This document shows positions 26,075 through 34,091 of a stretch of DNA of 64,000 bases, one piece after another. Source of the DNA: DATAPD01 sp036265385 (GTDB lineage: Bacteria; Acidobacteriota; Terriglobia; Terriglobales; Acidobacteriaceae); contig DATAPD010000033.1 in NCBI GenBank assembly GCA_036265385.1, positions 1 to 64,000 on the forward strand. Reading direction: 5' to 3'. The notes under the pieces were generated by a model, which saw only the letters and a program-made list of their open reading frames with translations, searched no databases and was not told where the DNA came from. Numbering within the stretch: position 1 is the stretch's first letter; each line of letters begins with the position of its first letter. The translations under genes were made by a program, and so were the position numbers.

Positions 26075-26493
26075 AGGCTTATCTCACACGACGCTATCGC
26101 TTTTCGGCCTCCCACCGGCTGCACAACGATACATTCTCCGAGCAAGAGAACAAGGAGACTTACGGAAAGTGCAATAACCCCCACGGTCACGGGCACAACT
26201 ACACCGTCGAGGTAACCGTGAGCGGGGCAGTCGACCGCTCGACGGGAATGGTCTGTAACCTGGTCGACCTGGATGGTTTCGTCGCTGAGAACATCCTCTC
26301 CCGCTATGACTTACAGAATTTGAATGTACTTCCCGAATTCGCCGCCAATGTTCCTACTACTGAAAATCTTTGTGTGGCGGTCTACGAAATTGTGCAGCGC
26401 GGCTTCCATCGCGCTCATCTGGAAAAGGTAAGGATTGAAGAAACCATGATGAATTCCTTCGAATACTGGGGGGCAGCGAACGCGCAACTGTAA
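26071..26493 (+). CDS. PTPS-family paralogue 2, catalytic His replaced
   Basis: A 140-residue second PTPS-fold protein, coupled by ATGA overlap to PTPS 1. Zinc ligands His15, His40 and His42 and the Cys34 of GKCNNPHGHGH are kept, as are TTEN and a Glu near the end (IEET). In place of the D-H pair of the triad it has Asp80-Leu81 (YDLQNLN), so the general-acid/base His is missing. It could form a hetero-oligomer with PTPS 1, act on a different pterin, or have shifted to side-chain cleavage or sepiapterin formation. All of these are inference. It is clearly a diverged duplicate, not a decayed copy, since the fold core is intact. Confidence 0.88.
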   Translation: MKAYLTRRYRFSASHRLHNDTFSEQENKETYGKCNNPHGHGHNYTVEVTVSGAVDRSTGMVCNLVDLDGFVAENILSRYDLQNLNVLPEFAANVPTTENLCVAVYEIVQRGFHRAHLEKVRIEETMMNSFEYWGAANAQL

Positions 26494-26532
26494 CCTGCGC
26501 CCGCTTCATAACTCAGTCAGAATGGGAGTGAG

Positions 26533-27129
26533 ATGAAAACAGCAGAGGTTCCGAGCCTTACCAGTGCCAGCTTCGAAGATTTGGTCCGTGAAATGATCGT
26601 CCGTTTGGGCGAAGACACCACACGCGAAGGATTGATTCGCACGCCTGAGCGCGTTGAAAAGGCCTTCAAGTTCCTCACAAAAGGCTACCAGGAAGATCCC
26701 GAAGCGCTTCTCAAGGGTGCTCTCTTCACGGTTCAGTATGACGAAATGGTGATCGTAAAAGACGTGGAAATGTTCAGTCTCTGCGAGCACCACATGCTGC
26801 CCTTTTTCGGCAAAGTACACGTAGCCTACATCCCAAACGGAAAAGTCATCGGACTCAGCAAGATCCCGCGGCTGATCGAGCTCTTTTCGCGACGACTGCA
26901 GATACAAGAGCGGCTGACTACGCAAATTGCAGAAACCATTCAGAAAGTGATCGAGCCACAAGGCGTAGGTGTCGTGATTGAAGCGCGCCATCTCTGCATG
27001 ATGATGCGTGGAGTCGAGAAACAGCACTCGGCAGCCGTGACTTCGTCTATGCTTGGCTGTTTCCGCGAGGAAGAGGAGACCCGCTCGGAATTCCTATCGC
27101 TCATTCGCCAACGTCCGAACGGGGTTTAG
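26533..27129 (+). CDS. folE: GTP cyclohydrolase I
   Basis: A 198-residue enzyme that converts GTP to 7,8-dihydroneopterin triphosphate, the first step of folate and biopterin synthesis. It shows the zinc site Cys-x2-His in SLCEHHMLPFFGKVHVAYIP and the third ligand Cys in ARHLCMMMRGVEKQ. The family signature GLSKIPRLIELFSRRLQIQE and the TREGLIRTPERVEKAF start are complete. The length is normal. GGGAGTGAG precedes the ATG. It sits between the PTPS pair and a short-chain reductase on the same strand, which is the order expected for a biopterin operon. A canonical folate-pathway role cannot be excluded. Confidence 0.96.
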   Translation: MKTAEVPSLTSASFEDLVREMIVRLGEDTTREGLIRTPERVEKAFKFLTKGYQEDPEALLKGALFTVQYDEMVIVKDVEMFSLCEHHMLPFFGKVHVAYIPNGKVIGLSKIPRLIELFSRRLQIQERLTTQIAETIQKVIEPQGVGVVIEARHLCMMMRGVEKQHSAAVTSSMLGCFREEEETRSEFLSLIRQRPNGV

Positions 27130-27180
27130 TCGAACGCTGCCCAGTATGTTTGTGACAGAAGGTTTTCTTTTCTGTCCTTT

Positions 27181-27211
27181 CATTCCGAGGAACGTAGTGA
27201 CGAGGAACCTG
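27181..27211 (-). repeat. dispersed acidobacterial intergenic repeat copy
   Basis: CATTCCGAGGAACGTAGTGA (27181-27200) and the following CGAGGAACCTG match the reverse complement of the repeat at 39412-39444 with about 4 mismatches in 31 bases. It lies between folE and the reductase gene and contributes the latter's GAGGAA ribosome site. Confidence 0.75.
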
Positions 27212-27215
27212 TTTT

Positions 27216-27956
27216 TTGCCAGTAGCTAAGACAAGCATCAACTCTCGCTTACGCGGTCGCACAGCCCTTGTAACTGGCGCTTCTCGCGGGATTGGGTTCG
27301 CCATCGCGCGCGCGTTGGCACAAGATGGCGCGAGTCTCATCATCACAGCACGCGATGAGGATGCTCTCGACACTGCGCAACGTGAACTCGAGCGAGCCGG
27401 CGCGAAGGTATTCGCTCGTGCATGCGACGTGAGCGATTCATACTCGGTAGATCTGCTCTTCGCCGACATCCGCGCAACTTTCAAGAAGCTCGATGTTCTC
27501 GTCAACAACGCTGGAATCAGCCCCCGGATCTGCAACATCCGTGATCTGCCGTATTCAACTTGGAAACAAGTGCTTGCGACCAATCTGGATGGACTTTTCC
27601 TGGTAACGCAAAGCGCGTTGAAGTTGATGAAACGCGGAGGAGTGATCGTCAACAACTTATCGGTCGCAGCAACGCAAGCTTTCGCAGGTTCGGCTGCCTA
27701 CAACTCATCGAAACATGGCGGTCTTGGTTTTACGAATACCTTGCGCGAAGAAGTGCGCGAACAGGGCATCCGAGTGATTGCCCTGCTTCCTGGCCCAACG
27801 GATACGGAAATATGGAACACCTATTGGCCTGACGCCCCTCGCCGCAAGATGATGTCTCCGGAGACAGTTGCGCAAGCCGCCTTGAATGCGATTCTTCTTC
27901 CCGAAAACACTACAGTGGAAGAGTTGAAGATCCTTCCTACGGCTGGAACGCTCTGA
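27216..27956 (+). CDS. short-chain dehydrogenase/reductase, sepiapterin reductase candidate
   Basis: A 246-residue classical SDR. The start is TTG 27216, with GAGGAA about 9 bases upstream; no ATG fits. It shows the NAD(P) motif TGASRGIGFAIARAL, a positively charged TARDED after strand 2, NNAGIS, and the active site Tyr-x-x-x-Lys in AAYNSSKHGG. Such enzymes reduce many carbonyls; 3-oxoacyl-ACP reductases look similar. Placement directly after two PTPS genes and folE suggests it does the carbonyl reductions that finish tetrahydrobiopterin, as sepiapterin reductase does. That assignment rests on context only. Confidence 0.88.
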   Translation: MPVAKTSINSRLRGRTALVTGASRGIGFAIARALAQDGASLIITARDEDALDTAQRELERAGAKVFARACDVSDSYSVDLLFADIRATFKKLDVLVNNAGISPRICNIRDLPYSTWKQVLATNLDGLFLVTQSALKLMKRGGVIVNNLSVAATQAFAGSAAYNSSKHGGLGFTNTLREEVREQGIRVIALLPGPTDTEIWNTYWPDAPRRKMMSPETVAQAALNAILLPENTTVEELKILPTAGTL

Positions 27957-28011
27957 AAGGAGCGATCAATTGCGAATCCCACCGCGACTTCCGAGCATCC
28001 TGACTCACTGA

Positions 28012-28716
28012 ATGCGAACTGCAGGAATGATTGGCGGCCTTGGGCCTGAATCCACCATCGATTACTACCGATCGATCCTCGCGCGTTATCGCGCCCGGAA
28101 GCCCCAGGGCGAGAATCCACACATCGTGATTGACAGCCTTGATGTAGACAAGGGGATCGCAATGCTCGATTCGGGGAGGCTCGACGACCTCACCGATTAC
28201 CTCGTCTCTAGCGCCGAACGCCTGGTACGTGCGGGCGCGACGCTTGGCTTTATCGCCGCCAACACGCCACATATCGTGTTCGCCGAGTTTCAACGGCGAT
28301 CGTCCATCCCTTTCGTCAGTATCGTGCGTGCCGCCTGTGACCATGCGAAGGCCAAAGGCCTGAAAACCGTGGGTCTGTTCGGAACCGGATTCACCATGCG
28401 AGCGAGTTTCTACCCTGAAGAGTTCGAGCATGTCGGAATTACGCTGGTCCGACCGAAGGAACCAGAAGTGGAATTTATTCATAGAAAATATCTTGGTGAA
28501 CTGCTGAATAACCAATTCCGGCCGGAGACTGCAGCCGAGATACTTCGGATCGCGCGACGTATGAAAGTTGAAGACGGAGTCGAAGCGATTGTGCTGGCAG
28601 GTACCGAACTTCCTCTCTTGTTACGCCCCTGCGAATCTAAGGACATCGAGTTTCTCGACACGACTGTGATTCATGTAGAAGCTGTGGTGGAAGAACTGCT
28701 GAAAGCTGAGGGCTGA
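28012..28716 (+). CDS. aspartate/glutamate racemase-family protein lacking both catalytic cysteines
   Basis: A 234-residue protein with the two-domain racemase fold: GMIGGLGPESTIDYYRSI at the start, FIAANTPHIVF in the first half, TVGLFGTGFTMRASFY, and IVLAGTELPLLL in the second half. Family racemases use one Cys in each half (C-N-T and G-C-T-E). Here the first is Ala (A-N-T) and the second is Gly (A-G-T-E). The acid-base pair for two-base racemisation is therefore missing. It may be a racemase-fold enzyme with another chemistry, or a binding protein. It follows the SDR after 55 bases on the same strand and may share its transcript. Confidence 0.85.
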   Translation: MRTAGMIGGLGPESTIDYYRSILARYRARKPQGENPHIVIDSLDVDKGIAMLDSGRLDDLTDYLVSSAERLVRAGATLGFIAANTPHIVFAEFQRRSSIPFVSIVRAACDHAKAKGLKTVGLFGTGFTMRASFYPEEFEHVGITLVRPKEPEVEFIHRKYLGELLNNQFRPETAAEILRIARRMKVEDGVEAIVLAGTELPLLLRPCESKDIEFLDTTVIHVEAVVEELLKAEG

Positions 28717-28729
28717 GTGCTGCTCAGAC

Positions 28730-29440
28730 TCACCACGTTCCATATCGGTAGCGTTGTGGACGCTCGGGCAAAAGCTTGATCAGCAGGACGCCTGCAACGA
28801 ATCCTCCGACATGGGCCCAGAACGCGATGCCGCCACCAGCGGCTTGGTTCGCCGATGCAATTGACGTTGCCGTACCGCTGATGAACTGCGCGACAAACCA
28901 ATATCCAAGCATTAGCCATGCTGGCACTTTGAAAAGAAAGATGGGCGGGAACCAGACGAGCACCTTGGCTCGAGGAAAGAGAACGAAATATGCACCCATG
29001 ACGCCCGCAATCGCTCCGCTCGCTCCCACGCTCGGTACCAATGAATTCGGGTTGAGGACGATGTGGGTGAAACTGGCGGCGAATCCACACAGCAGATAAA
29101 ACACCAGGTATTTGAAGTGTCCTAGATGATCTTCGATGTTGTCGCCGAAGATCCAGAGGACAAGCATGTTCCCTAGCACATGCGACCAGGATGCGTGCAG
29201 AAACATGGACGTGAAGATCGGCAAGATCGCAGCGAGTGGCGCAAATACTGGGGTGCCGGTCAGAAGTCCAATGGAATGGCTCGGCACGACTCCAAACTGC
29301 ACCATGAGGGCATTGAGATCCGCGCGGCTCTGAAAGCCGATGGACAATTCGAACAGGAAGACCAGCAGATTGATCCCGATCAAAAACCAGGTGACAAACG
29401 GAGTCGAGAAGCAGGGCTGATCGTCGCGAAGAGGGATCAT
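28730..29440 (-). CDS. rhomboid-family intramembrane serine protease
   Basis: A 236-residue inner-membrane protease with six or more helices. The family signature FLHASWSHVLGNMLVLWIFG comes first. The catalytic Ser is in GASGAIAG and the catalytic His in FWAHVGGFVAG. An amphipathic loop, and the start MIPLRDDQP common in this subfamily, support the ATG at 29440. It would cut single-pass membrane proteins inside or near the membrane. It converges with the racemase-family gene, and nothing nearby suggests a substrate. Confidence 0.94.
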   Translation of the reverse strand: MIPLRDDQPCFSTPFVTWFLIGINLLVFLFELSIGFQSRADLNALMVQFGVVPSHSIGLLTGTPVFAPLAAILPIFTSMFLHASWSHVLGNMLVLWIFGDNIEDHLGHFKYLVFYLLCGFAASFTHIVLNPNSLVPSVGASGAIAGVMGAYFVLFPRAKVLVWFPPIFLFKVPAWLMLGYWFVAQFISGTATSIASANQAAGGGIAFWAHVGGFVAGVLLIKLLPERPQRYRYGTW

Positions 29441-29446
29441 TCAGAA

Positions 29447-29478
29447 GAGCTCTGAGCTTTGAGCTACGAGCTTTGAGC
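29447..29478. repeat. low-complexity GAGCT(C/T)TGAGC repeat
   Basis: GAGCTCTGAGCTTTGAGCTA followed by CGAGCTTTGAGC: short near-tandem units of about 12 bp upstream of the rhomboid gene. Probably slippage-derived. Confidence 0.7.
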
Positions 29479-29644
29479 AAAAAGCAACGGCTTAGATTGC
29501 TCGTGGCTCCTACTTTCGGCGCGCGGCTTATACTGAACCGCAGATCTACACTATCAAATGTACGATCAGTCGTGTGAAGCTAAGCGCCTACGCAAATCGA
29601 AGAGTGAGACGTAGCTCACGGCTCGTGGCTAGCAGCTTAAATCG

Positions 29645-30550
29645 ATGAACGGCGTTCTGATTATCGACAAGCCCGGAGGGATGACGTCGCACGACGTTGT
29701 GAATCGGGTGCGCCGCATGCTGAACCAGAAGTCTGTAGGTCATCTGGGTACGCTCGATCCCATGGCGACCGGAGTTTTGGCGTTGGTGGTCGGAAACCTG
29801 ACGCGCCTGGCGCAGTTCTATACCGCCGCAGAGAAAATCTACGAAGGCCAAATTCGGTTTGGGACTGCGACCGATACCTATGATGCCGATGGAGATCAGG
29901 TGGGCGAAGCCCAGGAAGTGCAGCTCTTGCAGGAACAGCTTGAAGGGCTTGCTGCGAAGTTCCGCGGCACCATCCAACAGCTGCCGCCGCCATTCTCCGC
30001 CAAAAAAATCAAAGGAGTGCCTGCTTACAAGCTTGCACGCAAACAGAAAGAAGTGCCACTGAAGGCGGTTGAGGTGCAAGTCAAAGAATTGGAATTGCTC
30101 AACCTCCAACATGACACGGTCAGTTTTCGCGCGCGCGTTTCATCCGGCACGTACGTGCGCTCAATCGCACACGATATGGGACTGTTGCTAGGCTGCGGCG
30201 CGCACCTTGCAAGTCTTCGACGGATGGCTGTCGCCGAATTCATGCTGGCCGATGCGGTCACGCTCGAAGGATTGGCAGAGGTGATCGAGAGCGAGAGCTT
30301 TGAAGACGTTTTTATCCACCCGCGAAAGCTCCTGCCGCAGTTTCCTTCCGTGACCGCGAACGAAGAGCATCTTGGTTTCATTCGTAGTGGGCGTGCGGTA
30401 AACCTTCCGGAAATGTCACGAGCGCGACTGGTAAAGGTGTTTGAAGGACAACGCGATTTGATCGCGATTGCGACCCGGGTGGCTGGTACTTTGTTCCATC
30501 CGGGAATTGTGTTTGCAACTAGTCCGGAACCGGTAGCGCGCTCTCACTAG
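29645..30550 (+). CDS. truB: tRNA pseudouridine-55 synthase
   Basis: A 301-residue enzyme that makes pseudouridine at position 55 in the T arm of tRNAs. It starts MNGVLIIDKPGGMTSHDVVN and has the catalytic motif GHLGTLDPMATGVL with the nucleophile Asp. Also present are KIYEGQIRFGTATDTYDADG, PPPFSAKKIKGVPAYKLAR, and RVSSGTYVRSIAHDMG. The C-terminal PUA-like part is LGFIRSGRAVNLPEM. Length and order of motifs are typical. The usual neighbours (rbfA, ribF, infB) are absent, so it is a detached copy of the housekeeping gene. Confidence 0.97.
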   Translation: MNGVLIIDKPGGMTSHDVVNRVRRMLNQKSVGHLGTLDPMATGVLALVVGNLTRLAQFYTAAEKIYEGQIRFGTATDTYDADGDQVGEAQEVQLLQEQLEGLAAKFRGTIQQLPPPFSAKKIKGVPAYKLARKQKEVPLKAVEVQVKELELLNLQHDTVSFRARVSSGTYVRSIAHDMGLLLGCGAHLASLRRMAVAEFMLADAVTLEGLAEVIESESFEDVFIHPRKLLPQFPSVTANEEHLGFIRSGRAVNLPEMSRARLVKVFEGQRDLIAIATRVAGTLFHPGIVFATSPEPVARSH

Positions 30551-31053
30551 GCAAACACCTCGAGCTCGGCCGGCTCTCGTCTTTCGAGAAAATCGCAATT
30601 GTAAGTTCATTCCTGACGGATATTCGGCACTTGCTCTGGCGCGCATTAGAGCCTCTGAGTCGCGCTTCGGGACGGCGGGTGATCTCCGGGTCGTGCCGAG
30701 GTCAAACTTGCGGCTGTAGGGCCCAGAAAAGCGAGTAAACGGTATTTCAGGACTGAACTAGAACTCTCGAATCCGGCGCGGGAACAAAGTGGGGAACACG
30801 CTGGTCTGCGGATCAATCTTATAACTTATAGCAACTACGTAGAAAGTATTGATTTCATTGTGAAAGGGTGCGTAAGGCGGTGCAACTTGCGTGACCGTTC
30901 CGCCAAATGCCGATGCTTCCGGCCTGGGCTGGGTTAGATGGCTGTGGAAGTTTTTGACTTCGGCTCAGAGGTTCGCTGTATTGACTTGCATTCAGAGCGG
31001 ACAAATACTACGCCGCAGTCAGTCACCCCGCCAATCCCGCCCACGGAATCGTT
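30551..31053. other. intergenic, no supported gene
   Basis: Only short overlapping frames are present, none with a domain. The promoter of the VWA gene should lie here. Confidence 0.5.
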
Positions 31054-32031
31054 ATGTCCGATCGCGCGTATCTCGCCCGAATTGTTGTACCGGTTTTTGT
31101 TTCTACCATCGTCCTCCTTACGATGCCTGTGCTCCTCGCACAGGAGGTACCCGCAGCCGCGGTGCTCTTCCCGAACTTCAGCGAACCCGGCTTTACGTTC
31201 TCGAAGCGTGTGGACGAAGTTCAACTGATCTTTACGGTTACCGATAAGAGAGGACATTTCATCGACAAACTGGGCGTCGACGACTTCCGGTTGTTCGATA
31301 ACGAAATGCCGCCCGAGCATCTGTACAACTTCGAACAGCGTACAAATTTGCCGCTACAGGTAGTGCTCCTGATTGACATCAGCAGTTCGGTGCAAGTGCG
31401 ATTCAAGTTCGAGCAGAAGGCGGCCGCAACATTCTTGAAAAAGATTCTTCAGCCCGGACGAGATACCGCTGCAGTGATTGCGTTCGGAAGTACTGTGCGG
31501 CCCATCCAGGGAATGACAGACAACGCGGCGGATTTACAGTCCGCGATCCACGGGTTGCGTCCGTATGGAGACACCGCTTTGTATGACGCACTAATTTTGG
31601 CAGCGCACAGTTTCACCACGCAGCCCAACGCACCCCGGACGCGAAAAGTGATCGTCGTCTTAAGCGATGGAAATGACACGATCAGCAAAGCGAGGGCGGA
31701 AGAAGCAATCACAGCTGTGGAGCGGGCGGAAGCTAGCGTAGTAGTCGTCGACTCGTCGTTTCTGGATCTGGCAGAGCTCAGGAGGGACGAGAAGAGTTTT
31801 ATCGAACGTCTGACGAGAATGTCGGGTGGTTTCGTGATACGAGCCGAATCGAATGACGGAATGACAGGTGCGTTTCGACGGATCGAACGAGGCCTTCGCA
31901 CTCAATACGCCCTGAGCTACAAACCAGCACGGATGGAAAGCGATGTTGCATACCGGTCGATCCGAATCCTGCCGCAGAAGTCGAAATGGGTTGTGCATTG
32001 CCGTTCGGGGTATTACGCGAAGAGGCGCTAA
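31054..32031 (+). CDS. VWFA-related acidobacterial-type secreted protein
   Basis: A 325-residue exported protein. A signal peptide (VVPVFVSTIVLLTMPVLLAQ) leads into a short beta domain (VQLIFTVTDKRGHFIDKLGV), then a von Willebrand A domain. The metal-ion site D-x-S-x-S is Asp108-Ser110-Ser112 (LIDISSSVQ), with the later Thr in YGDTALYDAL and Asp in VLSDGNDT completing it. The C-terminus ends in IRILPQKSKWVVHCRSGYYA, the typical end of the 'VWFA-related Acidobacterial domain' family. VWA domains bind proteins through a metal ion; the partner is unknown. It converges with the wHTH-TPR gene 8 bases downstream. Confidence 0.93.
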   Translation: MSDRAYLARIVVPVFVSTIVLLTMPVLLAQEVPAAAVLFPNFSEPGFTFSKRVDEVQLIFTVTDKRGHFIDKLGVDDFRLFDNEMPPEHLYNFEQRTNLPLQVVLLIDISSSVQVRFKFEQKAAATFLKKILQPGRDTAAVIAFGSTVRPIQGMTDNAADLQSAIHGLRPYGDTALYDALILAAHSFTTQPNAPRTRKVIVVLSDGNDTISKARAEEAITAVERAEASVVVVDSSFLDLAELRRDEKSFIERLTRMSGGFVIRAESNDGMTGAFRRIERGLRTQYALSYKPARMESDVAYRSIRILPQKSKWVVHCRSGYYAKRR

Positions 32032-32039
32032 GGGAGGAG

Positions 32040-33896
32040 CTACTGATGTGTTAGCCCCACGCGCTTGAGAATCTCGATGAACCGCGGATGAGATCGCAGT
32101 TTGTCGAACAGGGGATCGACGGCAAGGGAAGTGAGGAGAGGGTCTCGCTCGTCAATGGCCTTCTCGAGCGCGAACAGGGCGCCGTGCTCGTCACCGATCA
32201 GAAGCATGTACCAGGAGTCGTTCGTGGGTGACACCCATGTCCCCTGGTTTCGCAGCAACTCGTCTGCCTTGAGTTTCTCCCGGATCGCAGCTTTGAAGCC
32301 GCCGCGCGCGTGTGCAGATTCCATCTTTTCTGCGAGCTCCGAATTTCCTTCGAGCACCACCATCGCGATCTGGTGTTTCAGGCCTTCTTCCTGCATGCCC
32401 TTCAGCCAGTAAAGTTGTGCCAGACGACCCTGCGCAAAAAAGAATGCGGGGTCCAAAGCGAGAGCCTTATTACAGTTCTCAATGGCGCGGTCGTAATCGC
32501 GTGTGTAGGTAAGATGTTCTGCCATATTTACGTAACCGATTGGGTCAGGGGGGCCAAGTTGCATCGCGAAGGTCCGTTGTTTTGCGGCCTCGTCGAACCT
32601 TCCCATGGAATCCAAAAATTCCGCGTACATTCCGTGAGCGATTGCATAGTTGGGGTTAAGGTCAATGGCGCGCACAAAGTCCCGTTCGGCGTTCGACCAG
32701 TTCCAATCGTAGTTCCATTCCACCCAGCCGAGCGCACTGTAGGCGTCAGCGAGTCCAGGGTCGAGTTGCAATGCCTTCTCTGCCGCCGCTCGGGCCTTCG
32801 GGAATATTTCCTTAGGTGGCGAGTCGTCGAGCTCATGGTAGCAATCGGCCAAGCCGGCATACGCAACGGCATAGTTTGGATCGATGTCAATGGCCCGCTG
32901 AAAATATGAAATCGCAGTTCGCAGTTCTGGATTGCTGAATTTGCTCCAATGCTCTCGACCTTGCAACACCAAGTCGTGGGCTTCGGGATTAACCTGCCTG
33001 GCGTTAGCCAAGCGATTCCTTTGTTGCGTCGTAACCTGAACACTGATTGAATCCGCCACCATGCCGGCAACGTTCGCTTGAAGAGCGAGGACATCTCCAA
33101 GATCGCGTTCATAGCTTTGCGCCCACAAGTGTCGGTCGTTTGCCGCCTGGATTAATTGCGCACTGATGCGAACTCGACCACCAGACCGGAGTACCGAGCC
33201 CTCAAGCACCGCGTCCACATTCAGTTCACGGGCAATCTCCGGAATTGTTTTCTTGGTTCGCTTGTAGCGCATCATCGACGTGCGAGAAATGACTCGAAGG
33301 GCGCTGATCTGCGACAAGCGCGTGGTCAGTTCATCTGTCATCCCATCGGCGAAGTACTCTTGTCCGGGATCGCCTGAGAGATTTTCGAGAGGCAGGATCG
33401 CGAGCGATCGAATATCTGGTTGAGGCGAGGAATGCGGGCGAACTTGCAAGTAAGCGACAGTGCCCAATGCAAGAGCAGCCGCGCCCAGGAGAATGGCGAC
33501 AATCCAGCTTCGGTGCTTAAGAAAGCCCACCTTGGCTTCTGTGTCAGCGATGGCGCGAGTAACGGGCGCGACAAGCCTGTAACCGCCCTTTGAGATCGTT
33601 TGGATATAAGCCGCTTCACGTGGATTGTCCTGGAAAGTCCTGCGCAGCTCTGAAATCGAATGCGTGAGGACTTCATCGGACACGAATGTCCCCGGCCAGA
33701 CACAGGCAAAAATCTGCTCTTTTGAAACTGCTTCCCCGGGGAACTCGGCCAGCGTCAGCAGTACTTGCATCACCTTGGGTTGCAAACGCACGGCTTGCCC
33801 GTCGCGTTCCAGAGTGTTCAGGTCCGGAACGACCGTCCAATCTCCTACCGTAAATCTGCCAGGCAAAAAAGAACTCCGAGAGGGAAGCGCCGACAT
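32040..33896 (-). CDS. CadC-like membrane regulator: winged helix, TM, TolB-like domain, TPR
   Basis: A 618-residue transmembrane transcription regulator. Residues 10-110 are an OmpR-type winged helix (LERDGQAVRLQPKVMQVLLT ... HSISELRRTFQDNP ... IQTISKGGYRLVAPV). One membrane helix follows near 130-152 (SWIVAILLGAAALALGTVAY). A TolB/FlgO-like N-terminal domain comes next (LAILPLENLSGDPGQEYFAD then GMTDELTTRL). Several TPR units, such as AISYFQRAIDIDPNYAVAYA and ALQLDPGLADAYSALGWVEW, fill the rest. The DNA-binding end is cytoplasmic and the rest probably periplasmic, so it may couple an outside signal to DNA directly. The architecture is frequent in Acidobacteriota. Targets unknown. Confidence 0.94.
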   Translation of the reverse strand: MSALPSRSSFLPGRFTVGDWTVVPDLNTLERDGQAVRLQPKVMQVLLTLAEFPGEAVSKEQIFACVWPGTFVSDEVLTHSISELRRTFQDNPREAAYIQTISKGGYRLVAPVTRAIADTEAKVGFLKHRSWIVAILLGAAALALGTVAYLQVRPHSSPQPDIRSLAILPLENLSGDPGQEYFADGMTDELTTRLSQISALRVISRTSMMRYKRTKKTIPEIARELNVDAVLEGSVLRSGGRVRISAQLIQAANDRHLWAQSYERDLGDVLALQANVAGMVADSISVQVTTQQRNRLANARQVNPEAHDLVLQGREHWSKFSNPELRTAISYFQRAIDIDPNYAVAYAGLADCYHELDDSPPKEIFPKARAAAEKALQLDPGLADAYSALGWVEWNYDWNWSNAERDFVRAIDLNPNYAIAHGMYAEFLDSMGRFDEAAKQRTFAMQLGPPDPIGYVNMAEHLTYTRDYDRAIENCNKALALDPAFFFAQGRLAQLYWLKGMQEEGLKHQIAMVVLEGNSELAEKMESAHARGGFKAAIREKLKADELLRNQGTWVSPTNDSWYMLLIGDEHGALFALEKAIDERDPLLTSLAVDPLFDKLRSHPRFIEILKRVGLTHQ

Positions 33897-34091
33897 TATA
33901 GCTTCGGCCTTCTGGCCGCCTAAGCACTGAAAGCGTCTTGTATCTGAATTCGCCTCAACAGCTCTAACTTCGCGGAAATACAGGGCCGAACACGTCCTCA
34001 GGAAAAGGTTCGCGAATGTTCAGCCTTCGTTCAGGACTTAGTTCGCACCCAGCAGCTAATTCCTCTCCCGAGCACGTCGGGAGGAAGAACG

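Noticed and set aside
25664..26493. Queuosine (QueD) operon
   Set aside because: The Cys-to-HGH spacing is of the PTPS type and no queC, queE or queF is nearby; not fully excluded.
28671..29480. 269-codon minus-strand frame overlapping the rhomboid gene
   Set aside because: Same strand, other frame; the rhomboid frame has the catalytic Ser and His motifs, this one has none.
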